Assembly: GCF_021183625.1 (NCBI RefSeq)
Contig: NZ_CP089214.1
Location: 1,302,001 to 1,366,000, forward strand
DNA length: 64,000 nt
Direction: 5' to 3'
Origin: Nocardia asteroides
GTDB lineage: Bacteria; Actinomycetota; Actinomycetes; Mycobacteriales; Mycobacteriaceae
The notes below the pieces were generated by a model that saw only the letters and a program-made list of their open reading frames with translations, was not told the origin of the DNA and searched no databases. The translations under genes and the position numbers were made by a program. How positions within the stretch are numbered: the first letter of the stretch is position 1; each line of letters begins with the position of its first letter. Positions 25,747-35,400 of the stretch are shown piece after piece.

Positions 25747-26371
25747 CCACGGTTTCGTCGACCGGGTCGAGTGGGCGGTCGCCGGCCGGCCCTACCCCGG
25801 CCACGAGACCTCCGGTGACCGCGGCGTCGTGCTCGACGCGGGCGGCGGCCGGGTGCTCTTCGGGGTGCTGGACGGGCTCGGGCACGGCAGCGGCGCCGCC
25901 GAGGCGGCGGACCGGGCGGCGCGGGTGCTCGCGGAGAACCGCTCGGAGCCGCTGGACGTGCTGCTGGTGCTGTGCCACCGGGCCATGGCCGACACCAGGG
26001 GCGCTGCGGTCTCGCTCGCCTCGTTCGGCGCCGACGAGACGGTGCACTGGCTCGGCGTCGGCAATGTGGAGTCGCGGGTGCTGACCGCGGGCCCGGCCGG
26101 GATCGCGGTACGCGCCACCATGCTGCTCACCGCGGGGATCGTCGGCTACCGGCTGCCGCCGACGCTGCAGCCGCAGAGCATTCCGGTGCGCCCGGGCGAC
26201 CTGCTGCTCATGTACACCGACGGCATCCTCGCCGACTCCGACGGCGCCGTCGACCTGGCCCGCTCCACCGCCGACATCACCGCCGCGATCCTGGAGACCT
26301 ACGCCAAGGCCACCGACGACGCCCTCGTCCTCGCGGCGCGGCACCGCGGCGCCACCGACCCGGTGGCATGA
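25739..26371 (+). CDS. RsbX-like PP2C phosphatase
   Basis: A 210-residue single SpoIIE/PP2C domain: RVLFGVLDGLGHGSGAAEAADRAA supplies the metal-binding Asp-Gly, HWLGVGNVESRVL, and DLLLMYTDGILADSD the second Asp. In Bacillus, RsbX dephosphorylates RsbR and RsbS to reset the stressosome; its position directly after rsbT supports this. ATG 25739 overlaps rsbT; the stop overlaps the next ATG (ATGA). Confidence 0.85.
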   Translation: MFDHGFVDRVEWAVAGRPYPGHETSGDRGVVLDAGGGRVLFGVLDGLGHGSGAAEAADRAARVLAENRSEPLDVLLVLCHRAMADTRGAAVSLASFGADETVHWLGVGNVESRVLTAGPAGIAVRATMLLTAGIVGYRLPPTLQPQSIPVRPGDLLLMYTDGILADSDGAVDLARSTADITAAILETYAKATDDALVLAARHRGATDPVA

Positions 26372-28683
26372 CGATGGACGCCGGGGAGCGCGGCGACGAC
26401 GCCGGTGCGGTGCTCACCGCCTTCCTCGACGACTACGCGGCGGTGCTGCGCAGGCACCTGGCCGCGCCGGAGCAGGGCGGGCTCGGCGAGGGGTACGAAC
26501 TCGGCAGGCGCGCCCTGGTCGAGCGGATCAGCCTGCTCGACCTCACCGAGAACCACTTCCGGGTGGCGCAGGCCGCGCAGCGCTCACCGGCGGCGCCGGA
26601 CCAGCGGATCGCGGAGAACGCGCTGGAGTTCCTGCTGCAGACGCTGGCCGCGCTGGACATCGCCACCCGCGGCTACCTGGACGGCACCAAGGCCTACGAG
26701 CAGCAGCGCACCCGCGCCGACGACCTCGCCGGGCGCGACGCTTTCCGCACCGCGCTGGTGGAGTCGCTGCAGGACGGCTTCTTCGTGGCCGAGGCGGACG
26801 GCACCGTCGTCGAGGTGAACTCGGCGTTCGGCGCGCTCACCGGCTACGGCCCCGGCGACGTCCCGTTCGCGCTGCCGCACCCGTGGTCGCCGCCGGCCGC
26901 ACCGCGCTACCCCGACCTCGGCAGCGAGTCGCTGCGCTGGGTGATGCCGATCCAGCACCGGGACGGCCGCAAGGTCTGGCTCGCGGTGAGCACCAGCACG
27001 CTGGTGAAGCCGGAGAACGACGAGCGCATCGTCGTCGGCACCATCCGCGACGTCACCGCCGAGCACGACGCGCAGGCCCGCGACCAGGCCGCCTCCCGGC
27101 TGGCGACCGCGGTCGGCGCGGCCACCAGCGTGGCCGAGGTGCTCGCCGTCGGGCTGGACGAGCTGCGCCGCACCGCGGGCGCGGCCGAGGCCGTCGTCGC
27201 GGTCTGGCCCGCGCGCACCGCGGAGCCGGAGATCTACACCTCCGGCCCGGACCGCCCGGACGAGGACGAGTTCGCCGACGTCCCGGCGCGCGCGGTCCCG
27301 GACGGGCCGGACCGGGAGACCAGGGCGCTGCTGGAGCGCGCGCGGCGCCGCGCGCCGCGCTCGCTGCAGGTGCTGCCGGACGGAACGGACAGCGCCGCGG
27401 GCATCGTCGCCCCGCTCGGCGAGACCGGGGACGCCGCGCTCTGGCTGCGCTTCGCCGCACCGCGCGCGGTGGCCGCCGCCGACCGCACGCTCTTCTCGCT
27501 GCTCATCGGGCACCTGAGCCTGGCGATGCAGCGGGCCCGCAACTTCGACCAGGCCCGCGCCACCTCGCTCACGCTGCAGCGGGCCATGCTCGGCCCGATC
27601 GAGCTGCCGCCGCGCTTCTCGGTGCACTACGAGCCGGCGCTGCCGCCGCTGGAGATCGGCGGCGACTGGTACGACGTGGTGCCGCTGCGCGACGGCACCA
27701 TCGGCGTCGTGGTCGGCGACTGCGTCGGCCGCGGGCTCTCCGCCGCGGTGGTGATGGGCCAGCTGCGCACGGCCGCGCGGGCGCTGCTGCTGCGCGGGGC
27801 CGGTCCGGCGCAGCTGCTGGCCGAGCTGGACGCGGTGGCGGCGCGGATCCCCGGCGCCATGTGCACGACGGTCTGCGCGGCGGTGCTCGACCCGGTGCGC
27901 GGCGTCGTCCGGTACAGCAGCGCCGGGCACATGCCGCCGATCCTGGCCGACGTCGGCGAGGTCGGGCGGCTGCTCGAGGGCGGGCGCGCGGTGCCGCTGG
28001 CCACCTTCGACACGCCGCGCAGGCCGGAGGCGAGCACCGCGCTTCCGCCCGGCGCCACGCTGGTGCTCTTCACCGACGGGCTGGTGGAGCGCAGGGGCGT
28101 CGACATCGACGACAGCTTCGCGCAGATCGCCGACGTGCTGGCCGGGACGCCGGGGCGGCTGCCGCGCGAGGTCGCGGACGCGGTGCTGAGCAGGCTGCGC
28201 CCGGCCGCCGGGTACGACGACGACGTCGCCATGGTGGTCTACCGGCAGCCGCCCGCGCCGCTGCTGCTCGACGTGCCCGCCGCCGCCGAGCAGCTCACCG
28301 TGCTGCGCCGCACGCTCAAGGCGTGGTTCGCCGCCGCCGCGGTGCCGCACGACCTGGCCGCCGACCTGGTGGCCGCCGCCAACGAGGCATGCAGCAACAG
28401 CGTCGAGCACGCCTACCTGCACAAGCGCCCGGGCCGGGTGGTGCTGGCGGCCGAGTGCGACACCGAGACCGTCGTCATCGTGGTCCGCGACGACGGCGAC
28501 TGGAAGCCGCGCGCGGCGGACCCCGGCTACCGCGGCCGCGGCATCGAGATGATGAAGGCGCTCACCGAGGACGTGGAGATCGAGCACACCGGGGAGGGGA
28601 CGCGGGTGCGCATGTGGGTCACGCTGCCCGCCATCACCTTCCCCACCGCGAACCCGATCCGCAGCGCCGGTCAGCCCGGGTAG
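26368..28683 (+). CDS. PAS-GAF-PP2C-HATPase signalling protein (RsbU/RsbW fusion type)
   Basis: A 771-residue cytoplasmic protein. Order: helical N-terminal region (1-110, RsbU/RsbR-N-like), PAS (about 120-230: LQDGFFVAEADGTVVEVNSAFGALTGYG), GAF (about 235-395), SpoIIE-type PP2C phosphatase (about 405-630: IGGDWYDVVPLRDG, VGDCVGRGLSAAV, LFTDGLVERRG) and a C-terminal anti-sigma kinase-like HATPase (about 640-765: AANEACSNSVEHAY, PGYRGRGIEMMK). The phosphatase would act on an STAS anti-sigma antagonist and the HATPase on the same or as anti-sigma factor; neither partner nor sigma factor is encoded here. Its 3' end overlaps the convergent F420 enzyme gene by 13 bp. Confidence 0.9.
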   Translation: MTMDAGERGDDAGAVLTAFLDDYAAVLRRHLAAPEQGGLGEGYELGRRALVERISLLDLTENHFRVAQAAQRSPAAPDQRIAENALEFLLQTLAALDIATRGYLDGTKAYEQQRTRADDLAGRDAFRTALVESLQDGFFVAEADGTVVEVNSAFGALTGYGPGDVPFALPHPWSPPAAPRYPDLGSESLRWVMPIQHRDGRKVWLAVSTSTLVKPENDERIVVGTIRDVTAEHDAQARDQAASRLATAVGAATSVAEVLAVGLDELRRTAGAAEAVVAVWPARTAEPEIYTSGPDRPDEDEFADVPARAVPDGPDRETRALLERARRRAPRSLQVLPDGTDSAAGIVAPLGETGDAALWLRFAAPRAVAAADRTLFSLLIGHLSLAMQRARNFDQARATSLTLQRAMLGPIELPPRFSVHYEPALPPLEIGGDWYDVVPLRDGTIGVVVGDCVGRGLSAAVVMGQLRTAARALLLRGAGPAQLLAELDAVAARIPGAMCTTVCAAVLDPVRGVVRYSSAGHMPPILADVGEVGRLLEGGRAVPLATFDTPRRPEASTALPPGATLVLFTDGLVERRGVDIDDSFAQIADVLAGTPGRLPREVADAVLSRLRPAAGYDDDVAMVVYRQPPAPLLLDVPAAAEQLTVLRRTLKAWFAAAAVPHDLAADLVAAANEACSNSVEHAYLHKRPGRVVLAAECDTETVVIVVRDDGDWKPRAADPGYRGRGIEMMKALTEDVEIEHTGEGTRVRMWVTLPAITFPTANPIRSAGQPG

Positions 28684-29492
28684 CGGGCGGCGAGCTTCGC
28701 GAGATCGTCCAGCACGCGCAGCGTCTCGTCCGCGGGCAGGGTCTCCAGCTTCAGGGTCGCGCGGACCGCGCCCGCCTCGGCGTAGGCGTCGAGCACCGCC
28801 GGGTCGGCCGGGGCCGGGGTGACCGCGATCGGCAGCCCGCTGTCCAGGAACGGCGCGAGCTGCGCGGCCACCGCCGCCGGGCTGCCGACGCCGTTCGGGA
28901 TCCAGCCGAAGCCGAGCCGCCGGGCGCGTTTCGCCGCCGCCTCCGCGCCGCCGACGAAGATCGGCGGGTGCGGCCGCTGCACCGGCTTGGGCCACGCCTG
29001 GAACGGCGCGAAGTCGAGGTGCTCGCCGTGGAACTCGACCGTCTCCTCGGTCCAGACCCTGGTGAGCACCTGCAGCTGCTCGTCGAGCAGCGTGCCCCGC
29101 GTGCGCGGATCGGTGCCGTGGTCGGCCATCTCCTCGCGGTTCCAGCCGACGCCGACGCCGAACACCACCCGGCCGTTCGAGATCCGGTCGAGCGTCGCGA
29201 CCTCCTTGGCGGTGTGCAGCACATCGCGCTGGATCAGCAGCGTGACCCCGGTGCCGAGCAGCAGCCGCTCGGTGACCGCCGCGATCCCCGCGAAGGCCAC
29301 GAACGGGTCGAGCGTCCGGTAGTAGACCCGGGGCAGCTCACCGCCGGCCGGGTAGGCCGTCTCCCGGCTCAGCGGGATGTGCGAATGCTCCGCGAGGAAC
29401 AGCGATTCGAAGCCGCGCTCCTCGAGTGCCTGCCCCAGTTCCAGCGGGCCGATCCCCTCGTCGGTCAGGAAGGTGTTGATTCCGATCCTCAT
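28671..29492 (-). CDS. LLM-class F420-dependent oxidoreductase
   Basis: A 273-residue luciferase-like TIM-barrel enzyme: MRIGINTFLTDEGIGPLELGQ, ERGFESLFLAEHSHIP, LLLGTGVTLLIQRDVLHTAKEVATLDRISNGRVVFGVGVGWNREE (the classic GxGxGWxxEE segment), PHPPIFVGGA. The subfamily with these motifs in Actinobacteria uses coenzyme F420; the substrate is unknown. ATG 29492 chosen because it opens with the conserved strand. A small ORF lies upstream on the same strand. Confidence 0.88.
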   Translation of the reverse strand: MRIGINTFLTDEGIGPLELGQALEERGFESLFLAEHSHIPLSRETAYPAGGELPRVYYRTLDPFVAFAGIAAVTERLLLGTGVTLLIQRDVLHTAKEVATLDRISNGRVVFGVGVGWNREEMADHGTDPRTRGTLLDEQLQVLTRVWTEETVEFHGEHLDFAPFQAWPKPVQRPHPPIFVGGAEAAAKRARRLGFGWIPNGVGSPAAVAAQLAPFLDSGLPIAVTPAPADPAVLDAYAEAGAVRATLKLETLPADETLRVLDDLAKLAARYPG

Positions 29493-29561
29493 ACCGATGC
29501 GGAACGGCCGGCCGCGCGGGGAAATTCCGTTTCGCGCGCGCTGCGCGAGACCCTTGCCCGG

Positions 29562-29708
29562 CTACCGCCCGGGCCGCCCGTCCTCACGGGCGACGGTGCG
29601 CTCACCGCTGCTGAAAACCGGCAGCGGGACGGCGGTCTCGGGGGCGGTGCCGGTGGCGACCGCGGCCTCGAGATGACTGAAGAGCGGGGCCTGATCGATA
29701 TTGCTCAC
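29562..29708 (-). CDS. Possible small protein of 48 residues
   Basis: GTG at 29708 is preceded by AAGGAG at a good distance. The product starts VSNIDQAPLFSHLEAAVAT and ends GERTVAREDGRPGR. I do not recognise it. It lies between the SDR and the F420 oxidoreductase on the same strand, 103 bp after the SDR stop and 69 bp before the oxidoreductase. It could be a real small protein, a peptide precursor or the relic of a longer enzyme N-terminus. The ribosome site is the main support. Confidence 0.4.
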   Translation of the reverse strand: MSNIDQAPLFSHLEAAVATGTAPETAVPLPVFSSGERTVAREDGRPGR

Positions 29709-29811
29709 GACGGACTCCTTCGGGCGAAACAAGGCGATCGGGCACAGCATTACCCAACCCGCCGACACTATTCTCCCCGAAAAAGAGGTTTCGTGGTGAC
29801 GGATTCGCCGG

Positions 29812-30630
29812 TCAGTAGTGCGCGGCCCCGCCGTCGATGGCGAGCGGGATCGAGGTGATGTACTTCGATTCGTCGCTGACCAGGAAGAGCACGGCGTCGG
29901 CGATCTCCTCGGCGGTGGCGGCCCAGCGCGGCAGGAACGGGGTTCCCATGTTCCCGAGCAGCGGATTCGTCTCGCCCGCGGCGGCGATGGCGGCCTGCAT
30001 GTTGCCCGAGCCCATCGGCGTGTTCACCCCGCCCGGGTGTACCGAGTTGACCCGGATCTCGTGCTTGCCGAGCTCGGCGGCGAAGGCGCGCGCCATGCCG
30101 GTGACGGCGTGCTTGCTCGCGGTGTAGTGCACCATGAACGGCTGCATCTTGACCCCGGCGTAGGAGCTGATGAGCGCGATCGAGCCGCCGCGGCCGCCCG
30201 CGATCAGGTGCGGGGCGGTGACGGTGACGGTGTTCCAGACGCCGATCACGTTGGTGTCGATGACGTCGCGGAACTCCTGCGGGCTGATGGCGTCCCAGGC
30301 GTTCGGGATGCAGATGCCGGCGTTGGCGATCACGATGTCGAGCCTGCCCAGCTCGGCGACCCCGGCGTCGGCGGCGGCGCGCATGGCCTCGATGTCGCGG
30401 ACGTCGGCGATGCTCGCGACGATCCGCCCGCCCGCCTTCTCGACCAGGCGGACGGTCTCGTCCAGGTCGTCGGGGGTCGGCGAGTCGTAGGGCACGCCGG
30501 GCAGCGGGCCCGCGAGGTCGACGGCGATGATGCCCGCCCCCTCCTCGGCGAGGCGCACGGCGTGCGCCCGGCCCTGTCCGCGCGCCGCGCCGGTGATCAG
30601 CGCGACCTTGCCTGCTACACGTCCGGTCAT
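29812..30630 (-). CDS. Mycofactocin-coupled SDR oxidoreductase
   Basis: A 272-residue short-chain dehydrogenase: cofactor motif VALITGAARGQGRAHAVRLAEEGA, IANAGICIP, catalytic Ser in IALISSYAGVKM, YTASKHAVTGMARAFAAELG (Tyr-x-x-x-Lys) and VNSVHPGGVNTPM. The GAARGQGR motif and the insertion around PDDLDETVRLVE are typical of the subfamily with tightly bound NAD that is recycled by mycofactocin. Likely an alcohol or carveol-type dehydrogenase. It lies 11 bp downstream of a TetR gene on the same strand, so that regulator probably controls it. Confidence 0.9.
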   Translation of the reverse strand: MTGRVAGKVALITGAARGQGRAHAVRLAEEGAGIIAVDLAGPLPGVPYDSPTPDDLDETVRLVEKAGGRIVASIADVRDIEAMRAAADAGVAELGRLDIVIANAGICIPNAWDAISPQEFRDVIDTNVIGVWNTVTVTAPHLIAGGRGGSIALISSYAGVKMQPFMVHYTASKHAVTGMARAFAAELGKHEIRVNSVHPGGVNTPMGSGNMQAAIAAAGETNPLLGNMGTPFLPRWAATAEEIADAVLFLVSDESKYITSIPLAIDGGAAHY

Positions 30631-30641
30631 GGGTAATCCTC

Positions 30642-31301
30642 TCAGAGATGGATGAGCGTGGGGTCAGGGGCGAAGCCGCCGGGAGCGGTGACGGGGGCGG
30701 CGAGCATGCCCGCCGCGGCGTCGGTGAGGAAGCAGCCGAGCGCACCCCAGTCGGGCTCACGCTCGCCCGCCGCGACCTCGGCCTCGTAGGCGGCGCAGAC
30801 CTCGAAGACCATGCCGGTGAGCATCCAGCCGCGGCCGTTCAGCACCGGCTGGTCGACGTGGCGCAGCTGCTCCCCGGTGGCGGCCATGATGGCGGCGGTG
30901 GCGGTCTTCCCGGCGACCGGGCGCTCCAGCAGCGCGGCGGTGGACGGCGTGGCGCGCACCTGGTTCAGGAAGCGGGCCCGCCAGCAGGGCGCCGGCCGGT
31001 CGAGCAGGCCGCGGACGGCGGGCAGCACCAGGCAGCGCAGCAGCTCGACCAGCGTGGGGCCGGGGCCGAGCGCGGCCAGCAGCTCGGCGCGCAGCGGCTC
31101 GGACTGCTCGGTGTAGCGGTCCAGCATGGCGGTGATCAGGCCGTCCCGGTCGCCGAAGTGGTAGGCGACCGCGGAGTGGTTGGCATTGCCCGCGCGCTCG
31201 GCGATGCGCCGGTTCGACACCTGGTCGATGCCGTCCCGGCCGTAGAGCTCCTCGGCGGCGTCCATGAGCGCGCCGCGGGCCACCGCGCTGTGCCGTGCCA
31301 T
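30642..31301 (-). CDS. TetR-family regulator
   Basis: A 219-residue TetR protein: RGALMDAAEELYGRDGIDQVSNRRIAERAGNANHSAVAYHFGDRDGLI is the DNA-binding unit, followed by a helical sensor domain rich in Ala/Leu. ATG 31301 (MARHSAVARG) chosen; a longer reading from 31388 would run through the operator. A 20-bp imperfect palindrome sits 26 bp upstream. The mycofactocin-type SDR follows after 11 bp and DoxX diverges; both are candidate targets. Confidence 0.88.
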   Translation of the reverse strand: MARHSAVARGALMDAAEELYGRDGIDQVSNRRIAERAGNANHSAVAYHFGDRDGLITAMLDRYTEQSEPLRAELLAALGPGPTLVELLRCLVLPAVRGLLDRPAPCWRARFLNQVRATPSTAALLERPVAGKTATAAIMAATGEQLRHVDQPVLNGRGWMLTGMVFEVCAAYEAEVAAGEREPDWGALGCFLTDAAAGMLAAPVTAPGGFAPDPTLIHL

Positions 31302-31326
31302 CTCGCTCCGATCGTTCGTCCGCGAG

Positions 31327-31346
31327 ATTAAGTCAGCTGGCGTAAT
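31327..31346. promoter_or_regulatory. Candidate TetR operator
   Basis: Imperfect 20-bp palindrome ATTAAGTCAG/CTGGCGTAAT (16 of 20 positions symmetric) in the divergent TetR-DoxX gap, 26 bp from the TetR start. Probably an autoregulatory site. Confidence 0.5.
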
Positions 31347-31420
31347 TTGTCGACCATCGCCGTGCGAGCCTCGGCGCGATATTGTCATGCCGAGTGGCTA
31401 TCAGCGACGGAAGGACCGAC

Positions 31421-31840
31421 ATGTACGGCTCACGCGACGCGGCGCTCTTCCTGGCCCGCCTGATCCTCGGCTTCATCTTCGTCATGCACGGCTGGCAGAA
31501 GCTGCACACGAACGGAATCTCCAACGTGGAGAAGGGGTTCGATGCCATGGGGATCCCCGCGCCGGGGATCGCCGCGCAATACTCCACCTGGGTCGAGTTC
31601 CTCGGCGGGATCTTCCTCATCATCGGCCTGCTGCTGCCGATCGTCTCGCTGCTGCTCATCCTGAACATGCTCGGCGCCATCTGGTACGCGCACCGGGACA
31701 GCGGCTTCTGGAACAGCGACGGGGGCTACGAGCTCCCGCTCGCCCTGATCGCCGGGCTGCTCGCGGTCGGGCTCTCGCACGCGGGCCGGGCCGCCGCCGA
31801 CCACTACATCACCCGCAGGCGCGGGGTCAGGGCCGACTGA
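31421..31840 (+). CDS. DoxX-family membrane protein
   Basis: A 139-residue protein with four predicted membrane segments (AALFLARLILGFIFVMHGWQKL; YSTWVEFLGGIFLIIGLLLPIVS; LLLILNMLGAIWY; ELPLALIAGLLAVGLS), the DoxX/SURF4-like layout. Mycobacterial DoxX works with superoxide dismutase and a thiosulfate sulfurtransferase in thiol homeostasis; those partners are not nearby. ATG 31421 with AAGGA upstream fits the family start; it is followed by a perfect 11-bp hairpin. Confidence 0.88.
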   Translation: MYGSRDAALFLARLILGFIFVMHGWQKLHTNGISNVEKGFDAMGIPAPGIAAQYSTWVEFLGGIFLIIGLLLPIVSLLLILNMLGAIWYAHRDSGFWNSDGGYELPLALIAGLLAVGLSHAGRAAADHYITRRRGVRAD

Positions 31841-31845
31841 GGCGC

Positions 31846-31876
31846 GGCGGTGGCCGTTCGACGGGCGGCCACCGCC
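31846..31876 (+). terminator. Terminator hairpin after DoxX
   Basis: Perfect 11-bp stem GGCGGTGGCCG / CGGCCACCGCC with 9-base loop, five bases after the DoxX stop. It separates DoxX from the NRPS locus. Confidence 0.6.
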
Positions 31877-32010
31877 GGATCGCCTCACCAAGGGTGGGGA
31901 TTCGCAACCCCTCGGAGGTGCGCACACACTCGCTGGGGTCATATCGGGATGGCCGCCGGGGGCGGAGTATTTGAGGTACCCCTCGTACGCTCTATCCGAA
32001 GGACCCCCTC

Positions 32011-32412
32011 ATGCCTTCCACCGCACCCAGGCACCCCGCCGACCGGAACACCGTCGTCGTCTCCGGCCCCGACACCGACCTGACCGCCGAAGAGCTGCAC
32101 CGCTGGTCGAACCGGCTGGCGCGGATGCTGCTCGGGATGGGCGCCAAGGCGGGTGCGGTGATCGCCATCGCGATCGACTCCCCGGTCGAGGCCGCCGTGG
32201 CCGAGCGCGCGATCGCCAAGGTGCGCGGGATTCCGCTTCCGGTCGGGGACGGGGCGCTGCCCGCGGGCACCGCGCTCGGGATCACCCATCGGGCGCGCCG
32301 GACGCGGCTGACCGACGACGTGCGCTGGCTGATCCTGGACGAGCCCGCCACGCTGCGCCGCTACCTGGTCGGGTCGGACTCCACGATCACCGTGGCCGAC
32401 CGCTCCGCCTGA
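32011..32412 (+). CDS. Small protein resembling the N-terminal part of an NRPS adenylation domain
   Basis: A 133-residue protein that aligns by eye with the first 130 or so residues of the adenylation domains of the NRPS that follows 42 bp later: LTAEELHRWSNRLARMLLGMG against [21 protein letters not shown] of module 2, then AIAKVRGIPLPVGDG, LGITHRARR and WLILDEPATLRRYLVGSD against [19 protein letters not shown]. It stops before the A3 TSGSTG loop, so it cannot activate an amino acid. ATG 32011 is preceded by AAGGA. It opens the NRPS operon. It may be a relic of a deleted adenylation domain or a stand-alone accessory protein; it has no stop or frameshift inside. Confidence 0.75.
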   Translation: MPSTAPRHPADRNTVVVSGPDTDLTAEELHRWSNRLARMLLGMGAKAGAVIAIAIDSPVEAAVAERAIAKVRGIPLPVGDGALPAGTALGITHRARRTRLTDDVRWLILDEPATLRRYLVGSDSTITVADRSA

Positions 32413-32454
32413 CCCCGATCGCCGTCCCGCGGTCGCGGGTAGAAGGACGTCTCC

Positions 32455-35400
32455 ATGCAGCAGCTCACTCCCCCGGTCACCCCTGCCCCCGACGGCTCGT
32501 TCGAGCTCTCCGCGGCGCAGCTCGGGATCTGGTTCGCGCAGCACATCGCCGGCGCGACGCCCATCTCCATCGCGCAGTACGTCGAGCTCAGCGGCGCCGT
32601 CGACGTCGCCGAGCTGGAGCGCGCGGCGCGGCGGGCGGGCCGCGAGTTCGGCACCGGTTACCTGCGCATCGGGGAGGCCGACGGCAGGCCCTACCAGCTG
32701 GTCGACCCGACCCTGGACGACAGCCTCGAGCTGCTCGACCTGCGCGCCGAGCCGGATCCGGAGGCGGCGGCGCAGGCATGGATGCGGGCCGAGTACCGGG
32801 CGCCGCTCGACCCCGCCACCGACCGGCTGGTGCACGTGGCGGTGCTGCGGCTCGCGGAGGACCGCTGGTACTGGTACTCGCGCATCCACCACCTGGTGCT
32901 GGACGGCATGGGCGCGCTGGCCATGGTGCAGCGCACCGGCGAGCTGTACAACGCGGCGGTCGACGGCGTCGAGCCGCCCGCCGCCAAGGCCGACGACCTG
33001 CGCACCATCGTCGCCGCGGACCGCGCCTACCGCGAGTCCGGCCGCTTCGCGACCGACCGCGAGTACTGGCTGGAGCACCTGGCCGGGATGGCCGACCCGG
33101 TGAGCCTGGCCGGGCGGGTCGCCGCGGTCGACGGCCACCCGGCGCTCGTCTCCGGCGCGCTGCCGGAATCCACCGCCGCGCTGCTGGACTCGGTGGCGGC
33201 CGCGGTGAACTCCGGCGTCGCCCCGACCGTGGTCGCCGCCTTCGGCGCCTACCTGGCCGCCATGACCGGCGCGCCGGAGGTGGTGCTCTCGCTGCCGGTC
33301 TCGGCGCGCACGACGGCGAGCCTGCGCCGCTCCGGCGGGATGATCGCCAACGTGGTCCCGCTGCGGCTCGCGGTGGGCCCGGCGACCACGGTCGGTGCCC
33401 TGATCCGGGCCGCGCAGGGCGAGCTGACCGGCGCGCTGCGCCGCCAGCGCTACCGCCAGGAGGACATCTTCCGCGACCAGGGCCGCGCCATGGACGAGGC
33501 GGTCTCCTTCGGCCCGTCGGTGAACCTCATGATGGTGGACACCAGGATCCGGCTCGGCGCCGTGACCGGGCGGCTGCACGTGCTCACCTCCGGGCTGATC
33601 GACGACCTCTTCGTGAACCTCTACCCCGGCGTCGGCGGCGAGAGCACGCACATCGACTTCCAGGGCAACGCCAACCTCTACAGCGAAGCCGAGCTGGCCG
33701 CGCAGCACCGCCGCTTCCTGCTCTTCCTGCACCGCTTCCTGGCCGCCGGGCCGGATTCTCCGCTCGCCGGGCTCACCGTGCTCACCGATGCCGAGCGCGC
33801 GGAGCTGGCGCCGCGACACGGCGCTGCGGGCCCCGCCGTGCGGGCGCTGCCCGAGATCATCGCCGCCGGCATCGATCTCGACCGGAGTGCCGTCGCGCTC
33901 ACCGGGGACGGGGCCGCGCTCACCTACGCCGAGCTGGATGCCCGCACCGCGCAGCTGGCCCGCGAGCTCGTCGCCCGCGGTGCCGGGCCGGAACGCGCCG
34001 TCGCGGTCTCGATCCCGCGCTCGGTCGACTCCGTCCTCGCCACCCTGGCGGTGGCGCGCACGGGTGCCGCCTTCGTCCCGATCGACCCCACCTACCCCGC
34101 CGACCGGATCGAGCACATGCTCTCCGACAGCGGCGTGGTCACCGGCGTGACGGTCGCCGCCGGGCTGCCGGGCCGGATCGACTGGCTGGTGCTGGACGAT
34201 CCCGCCACCGCGGCCCGGATCGCCGGGCAGAGCACCGAGCCGCCCGCCGTCCGGGTGCATCCGGACCAGGCCGCCTACGTGATCTACACGTCGGGTTCGA
34301 CGGGGCTGCCCAAGGGGGTCGTCGTAACGCACCGCGGCCTGGCCGGGCTGGTCACCGGCTCCGGCGACGGCTTCGGCGTCACCGGTGATTCCGTTGTCGC
34401 GCACGCGGTCTCGCCGAGCTTCGACATCTCGGTGGAGGAGATCCTGGTGACGCTGGCGCGCGGCGCCACGCTCGCCGTCGTCCCGCCGTCGGCCTACGCC
34501 GGTGCGGAGCTGGCCGCGGTGCTGCGCGGCCACGGCGTGACGCACCTGAACGTCACCCCGACCGTGGTCGGCTCGCTCGACCCCGCCGCGCTGCCCGCGC
34601 TGCGCACCGTCGTGGTCGGCGGCGACGCCTGCCCGCCGGAGCTGGTGACCCGCTGGGCCGGCCGCACCCTGCTGAACGGCTACGGCCCCACCGAGACCAC
34701 GGTCACCGCGACGCTCACCGGGCCGCTCGACCCGGACGCCCCGGTCACCATCGGCACCCCGCAGCCCGGGGTGGCCGCGGTGGTGCTCGACCCCTGGCTG
34801 CGCCCGGTGCCCGCGGGCACCACCGGCGAGCTGTACCTGGCCGGGCCGGGGCTGGCGCGCGGCTACCACCGCCGCACCGGGCTCACCGCCGCCCGCTTCG
34901 TGGCGAACCCGCACGCCGCGGGCGAGCGCATGTACCGCACCGGCGACCTGGTGCGCTGGACCGACCGCTTCGAGCTGGAGTACCTGGGCCGCAGCGACTT
35001 CCAGGTGAAGGTGCGCGGCTTCCGGATCGAGCTGGGCGAGATCGACGCCGCGCTGCACCGGCACCCGGAGGTCGAGTTCGCGCTCACCGTCGGGGCCGAG
35101 ACCCCGTCCGGGGCGACCGCGCTGGTCTCCTACGTGCTGCCGCGGCCGGGTACCGCGCCGCACCCGGAGGCGCTGAAGGCGGCCGCCGGGGAGTCGCTGC
35201 CCTCGTACATGGTGCCGTCGGTGGTGCTGCTGCTGGACCGCGTCCCGCTGACCCCGCTCGGCAAGGTGGACCGGAAGGCGCTGCCCGCACCCGATTTCGG
35301 CGCCCGCGCGAGCACCGGCCGGACGCCGTCGACCCCGCGCGAGGAGCTGCTGGCGCGGCTCTTCGCCGAGGTGCTCGGGCTGGAGTCGGTCGGGGTGGAC

